DNA of 64,000 nucleotides from Alopecurus myosuroides (lineage: Eukaryota > Streptophyta > Magnoliopsida > Poales > Poaceae). Position 1 is the stretch's first letter. Each line of letters opens with the position of its first letter. Under the pieces are notes generated by a model. It saw nothing but the letters and a program-made list of their open reading frames with translations, was not told the origin of the DNA and did no database searches. Of this stretch, positions 36,376 through 47,679 are shown piece after piece. Position numbers and translations under genes: made by a program. The stretch lies in NCBI GenBank assembly GCA_028641055.1, contig CM054058.1, positions 88,857,927 to 88,921,926 on the forward strand, given 5' to 3'.

Positions 36376-38253
36376 GCACCACTTAGGCCAAAAGCCGAAG
36401 CTTGGGGGGAGGTATACCGACATCACACTCATATATATATCGTATCCAGTCGGTTCTTTGTACATTCATATTTTCTGTTTCTCTCTCTTTCTTTTGTTAT
36501 CGCTGTTTTGTTTTCGCTTTCCAAAACACAAAAAGACCAAAAATATTTTTCTTGTTTCTCTCTATTTGTTTCTTTAATTGGTTTCCTTTATCTTTTAATT
36601 GCAGTTTTTAATTCGAAAACCCAAAAGGATTTTGCTTTGTTTGCTTGTTTTCTTTTGTTCTTGTTTTAATTTTAAAAATCCAAAAATATTTGTTGTTCTT
36701 CTTTTGTTTTGTAAAGTTTGCTGCAGAGTTCAACAGTCATCCGTGACTCCATTGGAGCTTGGTTTCCATTATATATTATTCGAGCCACAAGTGAAGAGCA
36801 ATAATGACGATCAATGACAATTCAAGTTGTGGTGAGAGGCTGGTATGAACTCTATTTGTTTTCATTTTTGTACATATACCCATCCATGTGAGCATGCTTA
36901 GTTTGTTCATATAAGATATATGTGATTTAATGGTTGCTTAATAGTTTGTGCTCTCTCATGTTTTGTTCCAATTTATTAATAGTAAATGACCCGTCGTATA
37001 ATTATTTGTTCGTGTTGTTCTATTCGTAGAAGGGTATGACATTGTGGTAGCCTCCTCTGACCGTTTCATTTGAATCGACTTGGCACATGCTCACGCATGC
37101 TAAGACTGAAAACAAAAAGTCAATAAGCCTCGATGATTTATTTTTCCTCAGAGTTCTAGTATCAATTTTATGCCTTAGTTAATTTTACTTTGTCGCAAAC
37201 ATGATTATGGTAATTATTGCTCTCTTGATTGTCGCTTCCCAGTCTATTGCCAGCCTTCACTTGCACTGAGTATGAGCTCTAGTCGTGCCTCCAAATCCCT
37301 GAAAACCAAGTTATTCCACAGAGTCCACTATAAATTCCTATGCATGGTATTTCCTACCATTCCAAGTAAATTTGCATGTGCTACCTTTAAAACCTTCAAA
37401 ATACTTCTCGTTTTGTGACACTATTTTAGCTCATGAGGAAGTAGTATTGTGTTTGTTATCTTCCATGCTAAATTAAGTACCCACCTGACTTGCATGGTTC
37501 ATCTGCTCGTCATTAATATTGCAAAGAGCTGGTTAGACCACTATAATAGAAAAATAATGAAAAATAGGCACTCCCCCATGGTATGTGAAAGTTGGCAGGC
37601 ACCTTAGGATTCGGTTAGCCATGGTTTGTGAAAGCAAAGGTTGGGGGGAGTGTCTAATTATATATATGTGCATGATATAATTGCCTAATTAGGAACCGCT
37701 CTCACTTGTTTAGTATGGAAGATAATAAGCACTCTATTGCCATTTGTTGACATGAACAACCACCTCTCAAAATTGTTTTACTTCTGTTTCATGAAAAATG
37801 AAAAGCTCTAGCGCATGTGAATCCCAGCTTCCCTCTGTGAAGGGCCAATCCTTTTCTTATAGGAAGAGTCTCCACCATATTATTTGACCACCTTCTTGAG
37901 AGCATAATTGTCATTCTTAGTGTGATGTGTTTGTCCCAAAGCACGGTTGATTGTGATATAATCTTGATACTTGCATTACCACTTTATCAGATCCTATTAT
38001 GAATATTACAATCTTGCAAATAGTTATGCTTCACGTTGTTTATTATTAATATGTTGTTATCTCTTCATGGTTTGCATAGCTATTAAGTGACAGTATCTTG
38101 CATGTATCTTATCATGAGCATAATTAAGTATTTGATCATATAGTGAGTATATTTACATCATATGAAGCAAATGTGTTCGTAAAAGTTCTTTTATCGCACT
38201 CAGTTGTTAACTGAATTGCTTGAGGACAAGAAATAGGATAAGCTTGGGGGACT
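36376..38253 (+). other. Copy B 3' untranslated region
   Basis: This is non-coding and collinear with 431-1161 plus 20181-21522 of copy A. It starts with the conserved GCTTGGGGGGAGGTATACCG block, then a T-rich tract with about two ~60-bp repeats (36617-36715), then an AT-rich tail. Near 36985 it preserves the sequence into which N1 inserted in copy A. It ends with AAGCTTGGGGGAC, the polypurine tract. Confidence 0.7.
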
Positions 38254-39651
38254 TGATACGTCAAAAATGTATCTACTTTTCTGAACACTTTGCTGATGGT
38301 TTCCCTATAAACTTGTGTGTTTTGAATGCAACTAACACGGACTAACGTTGTTTTCCGCAGAATTACTTTGGTGTCTCGTTTTTGCGCAGAAAAACAACTT
38401 TTAGGAAAATACCCGGAAACGAATGGAAAGCCCATATTTTACCCGAAGACTCCCGGAGCCAGAAGATGAGTCGAAGAGGGGCAAGGGGGTGCCCTCACTA
38501 TCCCGAGGCGCGGCCAGGGTGGGCCCGCGCCTGGGCATGGTGAGCCCACCTCGGGCACCCCCTCGGACTCCACTTTCGACTACCTATGCACCAAAACCTA
38601 AAAACCCCTCGGGTTTGATCGTTTTCCAGAAAGAAGTCCGTAGCTCCACTGCCATCGCGAATCCTTTTTTGTGGTTCAGAAACTCCGTTCTAGCACCTTG
38701 CCGAGACGAGATTTGGAGGAGATCATCGCCATCGTCATCACCAACGCCTATCCATCAACCATCCATGTTTCCCCCATCCATGTGTGAATAATTCCCCTAC
38801 TGTAGGCTGAAGGGGATGGCAGGGATTGAATCAGATTGTTCATGTAATAATGTCGTGATTGTTAGGGCATAGTGCCTAGTATCCTCTATTAGTGCTATTG
38901 ACATTGTTGCAACTTGTTATGCTTAATGCTTGTCACTTTGGGCCCGAGTGCCATGATCTCAGATATGAACATGTTATTGAATCACGATGATAATTATTGT
39001 TTCTTGATCATACCTACAAGTTGTTTACACATATCGTTGTCCGGAACCCGAGGCCCCGAAGTGACAGAAATTGGGACAACCGGAGGGAATGGCTGTGATG
39101 TGAGGATCACATGTGTTCACGGAGTGTTAATGCTTTGCTCCGGCGTCCTATTAAAAGGAACACCTTAATTACCAATAGTTCCCTTGAGGCCCCGCTAAAA
39201 ACGGGCTGGTAGGACAAAAGATGTTGTGCAAGTTCACATCGCGAGCACGTACGACTATTTACGGAACACATGCCTATGGTTACTTAGTGCTTGGATGCTT
39301 TTATCTTATTTATCTGCCATGCCCATGTCTTGATTATTATGCGAACTATCTTATCCATGCAACGCCCGTTCATCTATCCCTATGCCTATAGTATTTAATC
39401 CCGTTGTTTACTTCAAACACTACTGCTGTTGTTTTCATTTCACTACTACTATTATTTCACTAATGGTGCTACTATAAAACTATTACTACTGATAAACCAC
39501 CGCGAGCAAGTCCTCTTTCAGGTGCAGGTGAATTGACAACTCACCTGTTAAGGCTCACAAATATTCTTTTGCTCCCCTTGTGTCGAATCAATAAATTTGG
39601 GTTTTACTTCCCTCGAAAACTGTTGCGATCCCCTTAACTTGTAGGTTATCA
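38254..39651 (+). repeat. Right LTR of the A/B array
   Basis: It begins TGATACGTCAAAAATG and ends TAGGTTATCA. It is homologous to 21523-22918. The right flank starts CTTGC, which is interior Angela-like LTR sequence (compare 45501), so the left copy of the target duplication should be beyond the left edge of the window. Confidence 0.8.
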
Positions 39652-40205
39652 CTTGCAAGCGGTGTCAATGTGATTTCACCTGAGATGGCCTAGAGTATAT
39701 CTCTCTGTCATTTGGATGGACAAATCCCACTCTTGATCCATGAGCCTCAACTAATACTTTCCGAATACCCAACAACACCTTTATAGTCACCCTGTTACGG
39801 CGTGATGTTTGATGACATCAAAGCACCCTTCCGTTATTAGTGATTGACATGATATCATGGTCTAAGGAATAAGTTACTTCGTATGCAAGATATAACAATA
39901 TAAACTAAATGACTTGATCGTATTGTTATACTTAATTTGGGTCTATGTTCATCACATCATTCTTCTAGTGAAATGACCCTGTTATTAACAACATCCAATG
40001 TTCATGATCAGGAAACCTTGATCATCTATTAATCAACGAGCTAGTTAAAAGAGAGGCTTTACTAAGAACCATTATTTGTTTATTAAACACACATGTATCA
40101 GCGTTTCCGGTTAATACAATTCTAGCATGAGAAATAAACATTTATCATAAACAAGAAATAAGATAATAACCAATTTATTATTGCCTCTCAGCCATATTCC
40201 CTTCA
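39652..40205 (-). repeat. D 3' LTR, right part only
   Basis: It aligns with 45501-46041 of the D 5' LTR and with E's LTR. It is cut on the left by the A/B insertion. Confidence 0.85.
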
Positions 40206-43200
40206 GTCTCCCACTTGCACTAGAGTCAATAATCTAGTTTGTAAGCACTTAACACATGTGACGTTCCAGTGTTATTACCATGCTTCGCATGTGGTAAACA
40301 TCATCAAAAGATCTGACATGTTCAGATTCTATTGTATTTGCATGTTCTTTGCGTCTACACGCATCACTCATTCTCTAATGAGATGGCTTTGTATATATTT
40401 GGTCAACCGGTGAGACCTTAATTCCTCAGTTTAAACCAATGTTACTAACAATGTGAAAATGTAGCTTCATAGTGTCTTCATTCTTGGAAATTCACCAAGT
40501 TCAATAAAGAACTCCTTGACATAAAATACTCATATTATTTGTTGTCAACACAACAATATACTTATCCTTTGTTGTAGTATCTGTCGAAATACTTTAATTT
40601 TGAAACTCATTCAAATCTAGCATGGAACTTTCTTCCAGCCTATTGTGCTACCTTTCATCACATGTTTTAATTGAGATAAAATTACTTAAATAAATGATAA
40701 GACTATTAGTGTAACATATTACAACTAATATTTTGTCATTACTACATAGGAAAACATATCCTTAGCATTTCTAAAATGACACAACGATCTCTCCCACTGT
40801 TGTCTAATCATCATATGAATTATCCCGCTATAACATTCTATAGCACATGACTCATCTGGTTGTGTACATAGCATGGAATACATGACTTAGAAATCTTAAT
40901 TTCAATTATGCTCATCATGTGTCAAAACACTTGAATATTGCTTAATTCTTTTCTATGTGACAAGAACTCCTTGTTGTCATTTCGATATTGACTTACTTCA
41001 ATATTTCATCTATGTAATTTGGCTCAACCATATCAGGCGCTTCAATCCATCTCTTAAAGATATCGATGCCCAATATCTCCTAAGCCTTTCATCAATATGA
41101 AAATCTTAACCGTCTTAATTTAAAATACATATTTTCCCATCAACCATATGTCATCTACACAAAGCATTGGAAATATGTCTTAGCGCTCCCACTTAATTTC
41201 TTGTAACTCTACAAGCATATTTATCGTTCATGATGAAATCAAACACTTTTGATAACTTCATTAAGGTAAAGATTCCAACTTCGTTATGCTCACTTCAACC
41301 ATTGAAGTGTGCATACCTTTCCAACAACATTTTAAATTTTACAAAACTCTCACTGTGTCAAGTACACATCCTCGATCAAACTTCCTTGAGAGGAAAGTTG
41401 GTTTTTGTTATTCAACTGCCATATCATAATATGTAACTTTTGCTAGAATTATCCGCAAAGACTAAATATCACTACGGAAGATCAAAATCTCTAATGTATA
41501 AACTACAAAATTATAATGACAATTTTATTAATATTACCATGTCCAACAAGGTTTGATTTTGTATCTTGAATACTCCAAACTAATCTGGGGTATTCGAGAA
41601 GTATAAGTTGTAGAACAATTCTGCAACTCCTCAGATGTTTTGCTAATCTTGTAACTCAAACTTTATCCTTTATGATCCAATCATAAATAGTTGATTATCT
41701 TGTTACAATGATTTTTTTACTTCATTCTAAAAATAATTTGAACCAATTAAAAAATGTCAAAATCCGTTCTCTTTAAATAGATATACTCATATATCTACTC
41801 AAATCATCGATGGAATTTTATGAAGGAAAAATTAATCCACCACGCATGACTATACATAATGGACTATATACAACAATATGTACAATCTCCATTAAAATAG
41901 TCGTCCATTCTACTTTGGCCCATGAACGGAATTCTAGTCATCTTTTGGAAGAGGTCTCACAAGCGTCAATTTATTCAAAAATAAAATGACTCCGGAAGTC
42001 CATTAACATGGAGTTAATTTCATGTTTTCCTTTCCGGTATGAACTAAAAATGTGGTGTCACAATTTAAGTGAAATTCTTTTACGTCTTGCAACGTTTAGC
42101 ATTTAGTCTTATAGATGTTTACTTTACCAACACGATTTATAGCAAATCATCCATCAATTATGGAATATGGTCATAGTTTGAACAATCTCATTTGTTCTCA
42201 CAAAACACTGGAAGAAAATAACAACTTATTGAGTTCTTAAAATAAATCTTGAATGTTTCGTTCGACACGACGATGAATACAATAACAATTTATTTCTGTT
42301 CCTGTCATGATCGATTCCACATCTACTACACGTTCCCTTTAGGCCCTTATATTTCTTGAATTGTGTTGCTTTGTATGACAACTCATACCAACCAATCTGG
42401 TATAAAAAAACAAAAAGTACTTTGTTAACTAGTAATACATCTATAGCTTGTATATCAAGCATATACACCCGAACTGGACTTTTCCAGTTGTCTTCTTTTC
42501 TGCCATATATATATTTTTGTACTATTTTCAATATTACCTTTTCTTCACAGAAGAATAATTCAACATCAAACAATGCTAGTCGTTCTAGCACATTTTCCTT
42601 TGCGTGTTAGTAATATACTATCACTCATTGAGTCATACTTTGAGTTTGATTGTTTTACTAATATCACCATATTAATAGCATTCTTCCAGATTCCACTCTT
42701 AGCAATCTGCAAGCAAGGTAAACGATTTTTACCCATACTTTTAATCCATCCCATCATAACAATTTTGTGATTAAGCTACTATAGCTCGAAGGAAGGAATT
42801 TAGAGGATAAATTTCAGCGCCCAACTTCTTGGAAGATCCAAACGCCTAGCGTCTTCAATCATTTCATATATTCAAATAATATAAGCACACATTGTCACGC
42901 TAAATTATACTCAATCATGTTGCCACAAATAAGTTTCTGAATATCAATATATCTTTCACTTGATTGTTTCTGAAAACAATTCTTTTCAGTTCCTAAATCA
43001 CCTTGATCAACAAAACATTCTTTTGGAGATAAAGTATTATGGAAGCAAGCATGACACTAGATTCTAAGTAGCAATTATTTTCTCTCGAGATCAATCAATC
43101 ATTAACCATATGTAATTAGGGAGGAAATACCAAAAATCTACAATGGGACTCAATTTTAAATTTCACTAATACGGTACCATTCTTAAATGGTTTTACCAGA

Positions 43201-44398
43201 TCATAACAGTTATATCTCAATTAACAATCGAAGTGTAAGGTAGTTTGTGGATGCCAATGAATACTACAATTTGTGCAAATTCACTTTGATTAGTTGTTCA
43301 TGATAAAATAAGTTCAAGTTAATTCAAAATTACTACGTAAACTCCCACTCAAAAACGACATCCCTCTAGTCATTTTAGTGATCACACAAACCAAATTCAC
43401 TACACCAAAACCGATCATCACATGAGTTGATGTAGCTTCAAAGGCGAACATCGACATGTTCATCATATCATCCATATGACTCATGCTTTACCTTTCGGTT
43501 ACGTGTTCCGAGGTCATGTCTGTACATGCTAGGCTTGCGAAGTAGAACCGTAGTATTGCGTGTGTTCCGAGGACATGTCTGTACATGCTAGGCTCGTCAG
43601 CACCCGTTGTATGCGAACGTTGAGTCTGTCACACCCGATCATCACGTGGTGTCTCGAAACGACGAACTTTCTTAACGGTGCATACTAAGGAAGAACACAT
43701 TATTATCTTGATATTAAGTGAGAGGGATCATTTTATAATGCTACCGTCGCGATCTAAGCAAAATAAGATGCATAAAAGGATTAACATCACATGTATAGGT
43801 AATGTGATATGATCCTTCTTGCACTTGATCTCCATCTTGTGCATCATGGTATGATCTCCATCATTCCACCGGTGTGGCACCAAGGTCCATGGCACCTCCA
43901 TCTTTATTGTCCATTACAAAATATCACATGGATATGATATACAACACGCTGGCCATAAATAATAAGACAACCATATGGCTCCAGCCGGTATATCAATAAT
44001 TTACAAAAGAGATCATCTCATAATCAAATTAACATTGACCATATCACATCACATGCCATGCAAAAACTAGTTAGACGTCTCTAATATATGTTTGCATATT
44101 TTACGTGGCTTAAGGCTTACGAGGATAGAACCGTTGATACCTACGAACATGAACCACAACGTTGATAAAAATATTTTTAACAACCCTTCGTAGATTAGAT
44201 CTTAACTATAGTAGGAGAAATGAACACCCCTTCAGCCACAAGTGAGACAGGTCTCGCGTACAAAGTACACTTAAAGTTTTTCTAGGGCAACTTCATCCTA
44301 CTACTCAAGGAGGCAATAACTTGATCATCAACGCCCACATACACCTATGTGATCTACCCGTACAAATCATCTATGCATATATCCGGCTCTGATACCAC
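40206..44398 (-). pseudogene. D internal region with decayed gag-pol
   Basis: No frame longer than about 120 codons survives. In copia order on the minus strand I see a 5' leader with two 59-bp-spaced copies of GTGTTCCGAGG (43503 and 43562), as in Angela/BARE leaders. Next comes a degenerate zinc-knuckle-like C-x2-C-x3-H segment (about 42340-42300). A reverse-transcriptase remnant whose minus strand reads VDDIW at about 41160-41140 lies further on and is followed by many stops. Relative to E, about 757 bp (E 62342-63098) is missing near 41491. This region is coding-dead. Confidence 0.65.
44386..44397 (-). promoter_or_regulatory. D primer binding site (initiator tRNA-Met)
   Basis: The minus strand reads TGGTATCAGAGC one base after the 5' LTR. 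Confidence 0.9.
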
Positions 44399-46041
44399 TG
44401 AAGGGTACGTTGCATAGAAAACAAAAAAATTCCTACGCGAGAGACACCCGAAAGGCCAAGATCTAATCTAGGAGATGAAAGCAACGGACATAGAGAGAGT
44501 CTTAGGAGAACATACCCTCGTAGACTCTAAGCGTTATGATATTGAATCTCGTTGTTGGCATAGTCGTACTCACACCGTTCTCAAGACCGAGAACATGTGC
44601 ACCGCAATCCGGCGGTGCCTCCGTGATCGGTCACACATACGACTTGATGACGACCTCCGTTCCCTCGATCCAGCGGGGCAGCGGAAGTAGAGGATCCCTC
44701 AGAACTCCAGCAGCACGATGGCGTGGTGTGGTGGAGAAAATTTCGTTCGGGGCTTCGCCAAGTGCATGAACATGAGGTGGAGCAGCGGGAGGAGGGAGGT
44801 GGAGATGACACCAAATGTGTGGGGAGAGGGAGGTCCAACCCCTCTTTATATAGGAGGGGGAGGCATCCACGAAATTTTGGTGCCTCCACCTCTCCCCTCA
44901 TCATGTGGGTGGAGTCTCCACTCAACCCACTCATTCCCTCATCAATTCCCACTCGAAATTCCAAGGGTTTTCTTTAATAAATAAATAAAACAATTTTATT
45001 TCTTTATTTTAATATTTATGAATCCTATTAACAAACATTAACAATTATCCCCTTGAAGTATTTGTTAATCAAACATTAACATGTACCACCTTGAACTGTT
45101 TGAATATTCGACAAAACAATTTCGATGACTATTTCAATTTTCCCGAAACAATTCCGGTGTTGTCCAAACTTTTCTTCGATATTCCGTATCCACTCAATCG
45201 CGTCATCAAACCTTAAGTGTGTCACCCTATGGTTCGTGAATAATGTAGACATGATCGAGACACTTCTCCGATCAATAGTCAACAACGGGACCTAGAGATC
45301 CGTAATGACCCCTACACATTCAACAATGAATCTAGTGATCGTGTGAACCATAAACGTCATAACCAATTCCCTTTGTCTCGCGATATTTTACTTGTCCGAG
45401 GTCCGATCATTGGTATGAACCATACCTAGTTCAATCTCGTTGCTGACAAGTACTCTTTTACTCGTTCCGTGATATGACATCATTGTGACCTAGTCACGTG
45501 CTTGCAAGCGGTGTCAATGTGATATCACCTGAGAGGGCCTAGAGTATATCTCTCCGTCATTTGGATGGACAAATCCCACTCTTGATCCATGAGCTTCAAC
45601 TAATACTTTTCGAATACCCAACGACACATTTATAGTCACACTGTTACGGCGTGACGTTTGATGACATCAAAGCGCCCTTCCGGTATTAGTGATTGATATG
45701 ATAACATAGTCTAATGAATATGTTACTTCATATGCAAGATATACAATATAAACTAAATGACTTGATCGTATTGGTATACTTAATTTGGGTATATGTCCAT
45801 CACATCATTCTTCTAATATCATGACCCCGTTATTAACAACATCCAATGTTCATGATCAGGAAACCTTGATCATCTATTAATCAACAAGCTAGTTAAAAGA
45901 GTGGCTTTACTAGGAACCATTGTTTGTTTATTAAACACACGTGTATCAACGTTTCCGGTTAATACAATTCTAAACATGTATCATAAACAAGGAGTAAGAT
46001 AATAACCACTTTATTATTGCCTCTCGGGCATATTCCCTTCA
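44399..46041 (-). repeat. D 5' LTR
   Basis: The 1643-bp LTR has ends TGAAGGG/CCCTTCA. The minus strand starts with the AGGCAATAATAAAGTGG block common to Angela/BARE-type LTRs. A TATA box (minus TATATAAAG) lies at 44844-44852. It contains the uninterrupted GATGACATCAAAGC at about 45660, the empty site for F in E. Confidence 0.9.
44844..44852 (-). promoter_or_regulatory. TATA box of D 5' LTR
   Basis: The minus strand reads TATATAAAG, flanked by G/C-rich blocks. The E LTR has TTATAAAAGG at 48127-48136 in the same place. Confidence 0.65.
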
Positions 46042-46424
46042 TTCGTTTCTTTTGGCAGAGTGATAGTACGAAATGGAAGTATCGTTTAACCAAATGGAAT
46101 ATTGTGTATCGCCCGAAGGATCAAGGAGGGTTGGGCATCGAGGTATTAGATATCAAAAATACATGTTTGCTGAGCAAGTGGTTTCATAAATTGCTCAATG
46201 AAAAAGGGGTTTGGCAGAAACTTTTGTCTAACAAATATATAAGGGATAAACCGTTATCTCAAGTAGAAGTTACCCCTTCTGATTCTCCTTTTTTGGAAAG
46301 GATTGATGCGAGTTAACAAGGATTTCTTTGCGCGGGGTTCTTTTGATCGGAGTAATGGGACCCAAATTCGGTTTTGGGAGGATAGTTGGTTAGAAGATGA
46401 ACCGTTATATCAACAATACCCCTC
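46042..46424 (+). pseudogene. LINE (L1-type) reverse transcriptase C-terminal fragment
   Basis: The translation reads IRFFWQSDSTKWKYRL, WNIVYRPKDQGGLGI and LSKWFHKLLNEKGVWQ. This is the characteristic region after the catalytic RT core of plant L1-type LINEs. A one-base change in a T run near 46292 shifts the frame. The other frame continues with FARGSFDRSNGTQIRFWEDSW to about 46424. The left side is cut by D and the right side by an hAT element, so only about 130 codons remain. It is the oldest visible layer here. Confidence 0.85.
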
Positions 46425-46676
46425 CACTGGCGGAGCTTAGTACAGGCCCAACCGGGCCATGGCCCGCCCAGGATTTGGCCCATTGTTGAAGGTTTAACTA
46501 CCAGGCATCACCGCATCAGGCACGAAGACAGGAAACTTAACCGATCAAGTAAAGAAAAGAAAAAAATCCACACAACTCACGACCGCACGAAGTCGGCTTT
46601 GCTTCCTTTCTTCTCGTGTTTGCGCGAACTGAACACGGGATTCGATACATCCTGCTCCGTGCTTGGTTCGGGAATA

Positions 46677-46933
46677 CTCCCTCCGTCCTTAAATAAGTGT
46701 ACGTTTTCCTTTTTTGGAATTCAATTGTTTTAAAGTTTGACCAACTTTATTGAGAAACGTAACAACATTTATGGTACTAAATTGGTATTGTTAGATCCGT
46801 TTTGAAATATACTTTCATAATACATGAATTTTATACCATATATATCAATATTATTTTGTATAAAGTTGGTCAAAGTTTAAAAAGTTTGACCAAAACCAAT
46901 TCTAGAGGTACACTTATTCGAGGACGGAGGGAG
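46677..46933. mobile_element. Stowaway MITE (257 bp)
   Basis: The ends CTCCCTCCGTCC and GGACGGAGGGAG are perfect inverted repeats extending into AAATAAGTGTAC/GTACACTTATT. TA duplications flank it at 46675-46676 and 46934-46935. The interior is AT-rich with a further TTTGACCAA/TTGGTCAAA inverted pair. It is non-coding and would be moved by a Tc1/mariner transposase. Confidence 0.95.
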
Positions 46934-46990
46934 TAGGGATTAGGGAGGGCAGTGAGGGAGGGTGGACCAGACCGCCGGCGCCGGGGGACG

Positions 46991-47296
46991 GGGGGAGATC
47001 AAGGAGGACGCTACAGAGGCGAAGCAGCGCAGCTCAGCGCTGCGCCGCCGCCCTCGGTCGGGGTTGCCTGCCGCCTCCGCAGCCCACAGCAAGGTTGCCA
47101 GGGGGTCGCCCGCGCCCGCGCCCCGCCGCCTGCGACTAGCCGGGGGAGACAAAGAAGACGCGACAGAGGCGGAGCAGGGCAGCTCATCACCGCGCCACCG
47201 CCCTCGGCCGAGGATCGGTTGCTTGCCACCGCCACAACCCCTAGCAAGGCCGCCAGGGGGTCGCCCACGCTCCGTCACGCCGCCTCCTGCGACTAG
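46991..47296 (+). repeat. GC-rich ~153-bp tandem duplication in the hAT leader
   Basis: Unit 1 is 46991-47141 and unit 2 is 47142-47296. Both begin GGGGGAGA(T)CAA and end TGCGACTAGC. They share CCAGGGGGTCGCCC and the ACAGAGGCG(A/G)AGCAG block, with many substitutions. Open frames in all six directions are by-products of high GC. Confidence 0.75.
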
Positions 47297-47469
47297 CTAC
47301 GGTCATACGCACCCGCACCCGTGTATCTTCCTCAATTGGGATATCTATGTATTTCCTTCTTTCCCCCAATTTCTTTCAGCATTTGTTACTCAGATAGTAA
47401 GATTGATTGGTTAATTACATAGCTTAAAGCTAAAAGAATTTGTTTCCAATTTTATAAATTCCAACATAC

Positions 47470-47679
47470 ATGGGAAAGGCCACTCAGAGAAGAATCAATT
47501 TTGTCTTGAAGAGAAAAAGAGTTGACATAACTGAAATTGAAGAAGATGAACAACACCAGGAGAACTAGGGGACAAAGCATAACCATGACGAACCATTTCA
47601 AACAAATGAACCAGTTGTTTTTTGAGGTACCGAGTTCTTGCAGCGAGATCCTGGTTTACGTCCTCAGATTTGGCAATAT
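47470..47679 (+). pseudogene. hAT transposase N-terminal fragment
   Basis: It opens with ATG 47470 (MGKATQRRINFVLKRKR), is acidic, and ends with EFLQRDPGLRPQIWQY, which matches the start of the TTF-type zinc-finger domain of MYM-like hAT transposases. Two in-frame stops fall in the acidic linker (near 47566 and 47617). The reading frame is cut at 47679 by element E. Confidence 0.65.

Larger units (their letters stand above)
1..39651 (+). mobile_element. Athila-like Ty3/gypsy array A/B, two tandem copies sharing one LTR
   Basis: Two paralogous copies run left to right. Copy A is 1-1161 plus 20181-21522 and the LTR 21523-22918. Copy B is the same LTR plus 22919-22944, 34860-38253 and the LTR 38254-39651. 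The two copies share an ORF, a T-rich 3' leader, a long AT-rich tail and a polypurine tract just before each LTR. LTRs begin TGATACGTC and end in TCATCA or TTATCA. Only three LTRs would be needed for two copies; the leftmost would lie outside the window. Copy B has no recognisable gag, pol or primer binding site after its left LTR. The right end abuts CTTGC inside an Angela-like LTR, so the array is younger than element D. Nested elements N1, N2 and C account for most of the span. Confidence 0.75.
39652..46041 (-). mobile_element. D: decayed Angela/BARE-like Ty1/copia element
   Basis: It reads right to left: 5' LTR 44399-46041, primer binding site 44386-44397, internal 40206-44398, polypurine tract 40206-40222, and part of the 3' LTR at 39652-40205. 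The rest of the 3' LTR is displaced beyond the left edge by the A/B array. LTR ends are TGAAGGG and CCCTTCA. The polypurine tract AGTGCAAGTGGGAGAC and the leader sequences are those of Angela/BARE-type elements. No long open frame remains. It inserted in a LINE remnant (46042 onward). Confidence 0.85.
46425..47679 (+). mobile_element. 5' part of an hAT transposon (TTF-type zinc-finger class)
   Basis: The left end CACTGGCGGAGC at 46425 resembles the terminal repeat of plant hAT elements that encode zinc-finger MYM-like transposases. It interrupts LINE sequence. The 3' end of the fragment encodes the start of such a transposase (47470-47679) and is cut by E. A Stowaway MITE and a GC-rich duplicated leader lie between. 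The right terminal repeat is outside the window or lost. Confidence 0.6.

Noticed and set aside
44475..44984. Open frames at the D LTR/leader boundary
   Set aside because: They are short, overlapping on both strands, and within LTR sequence shared with E (47827-48281).
46952..47414. Host gene suggested by GC-rich open frames
   Set aside because: They overlap on both strands across a tandem duplication and lie inside an hAT fragment; no splice-supported exon or known protein motif was seen.
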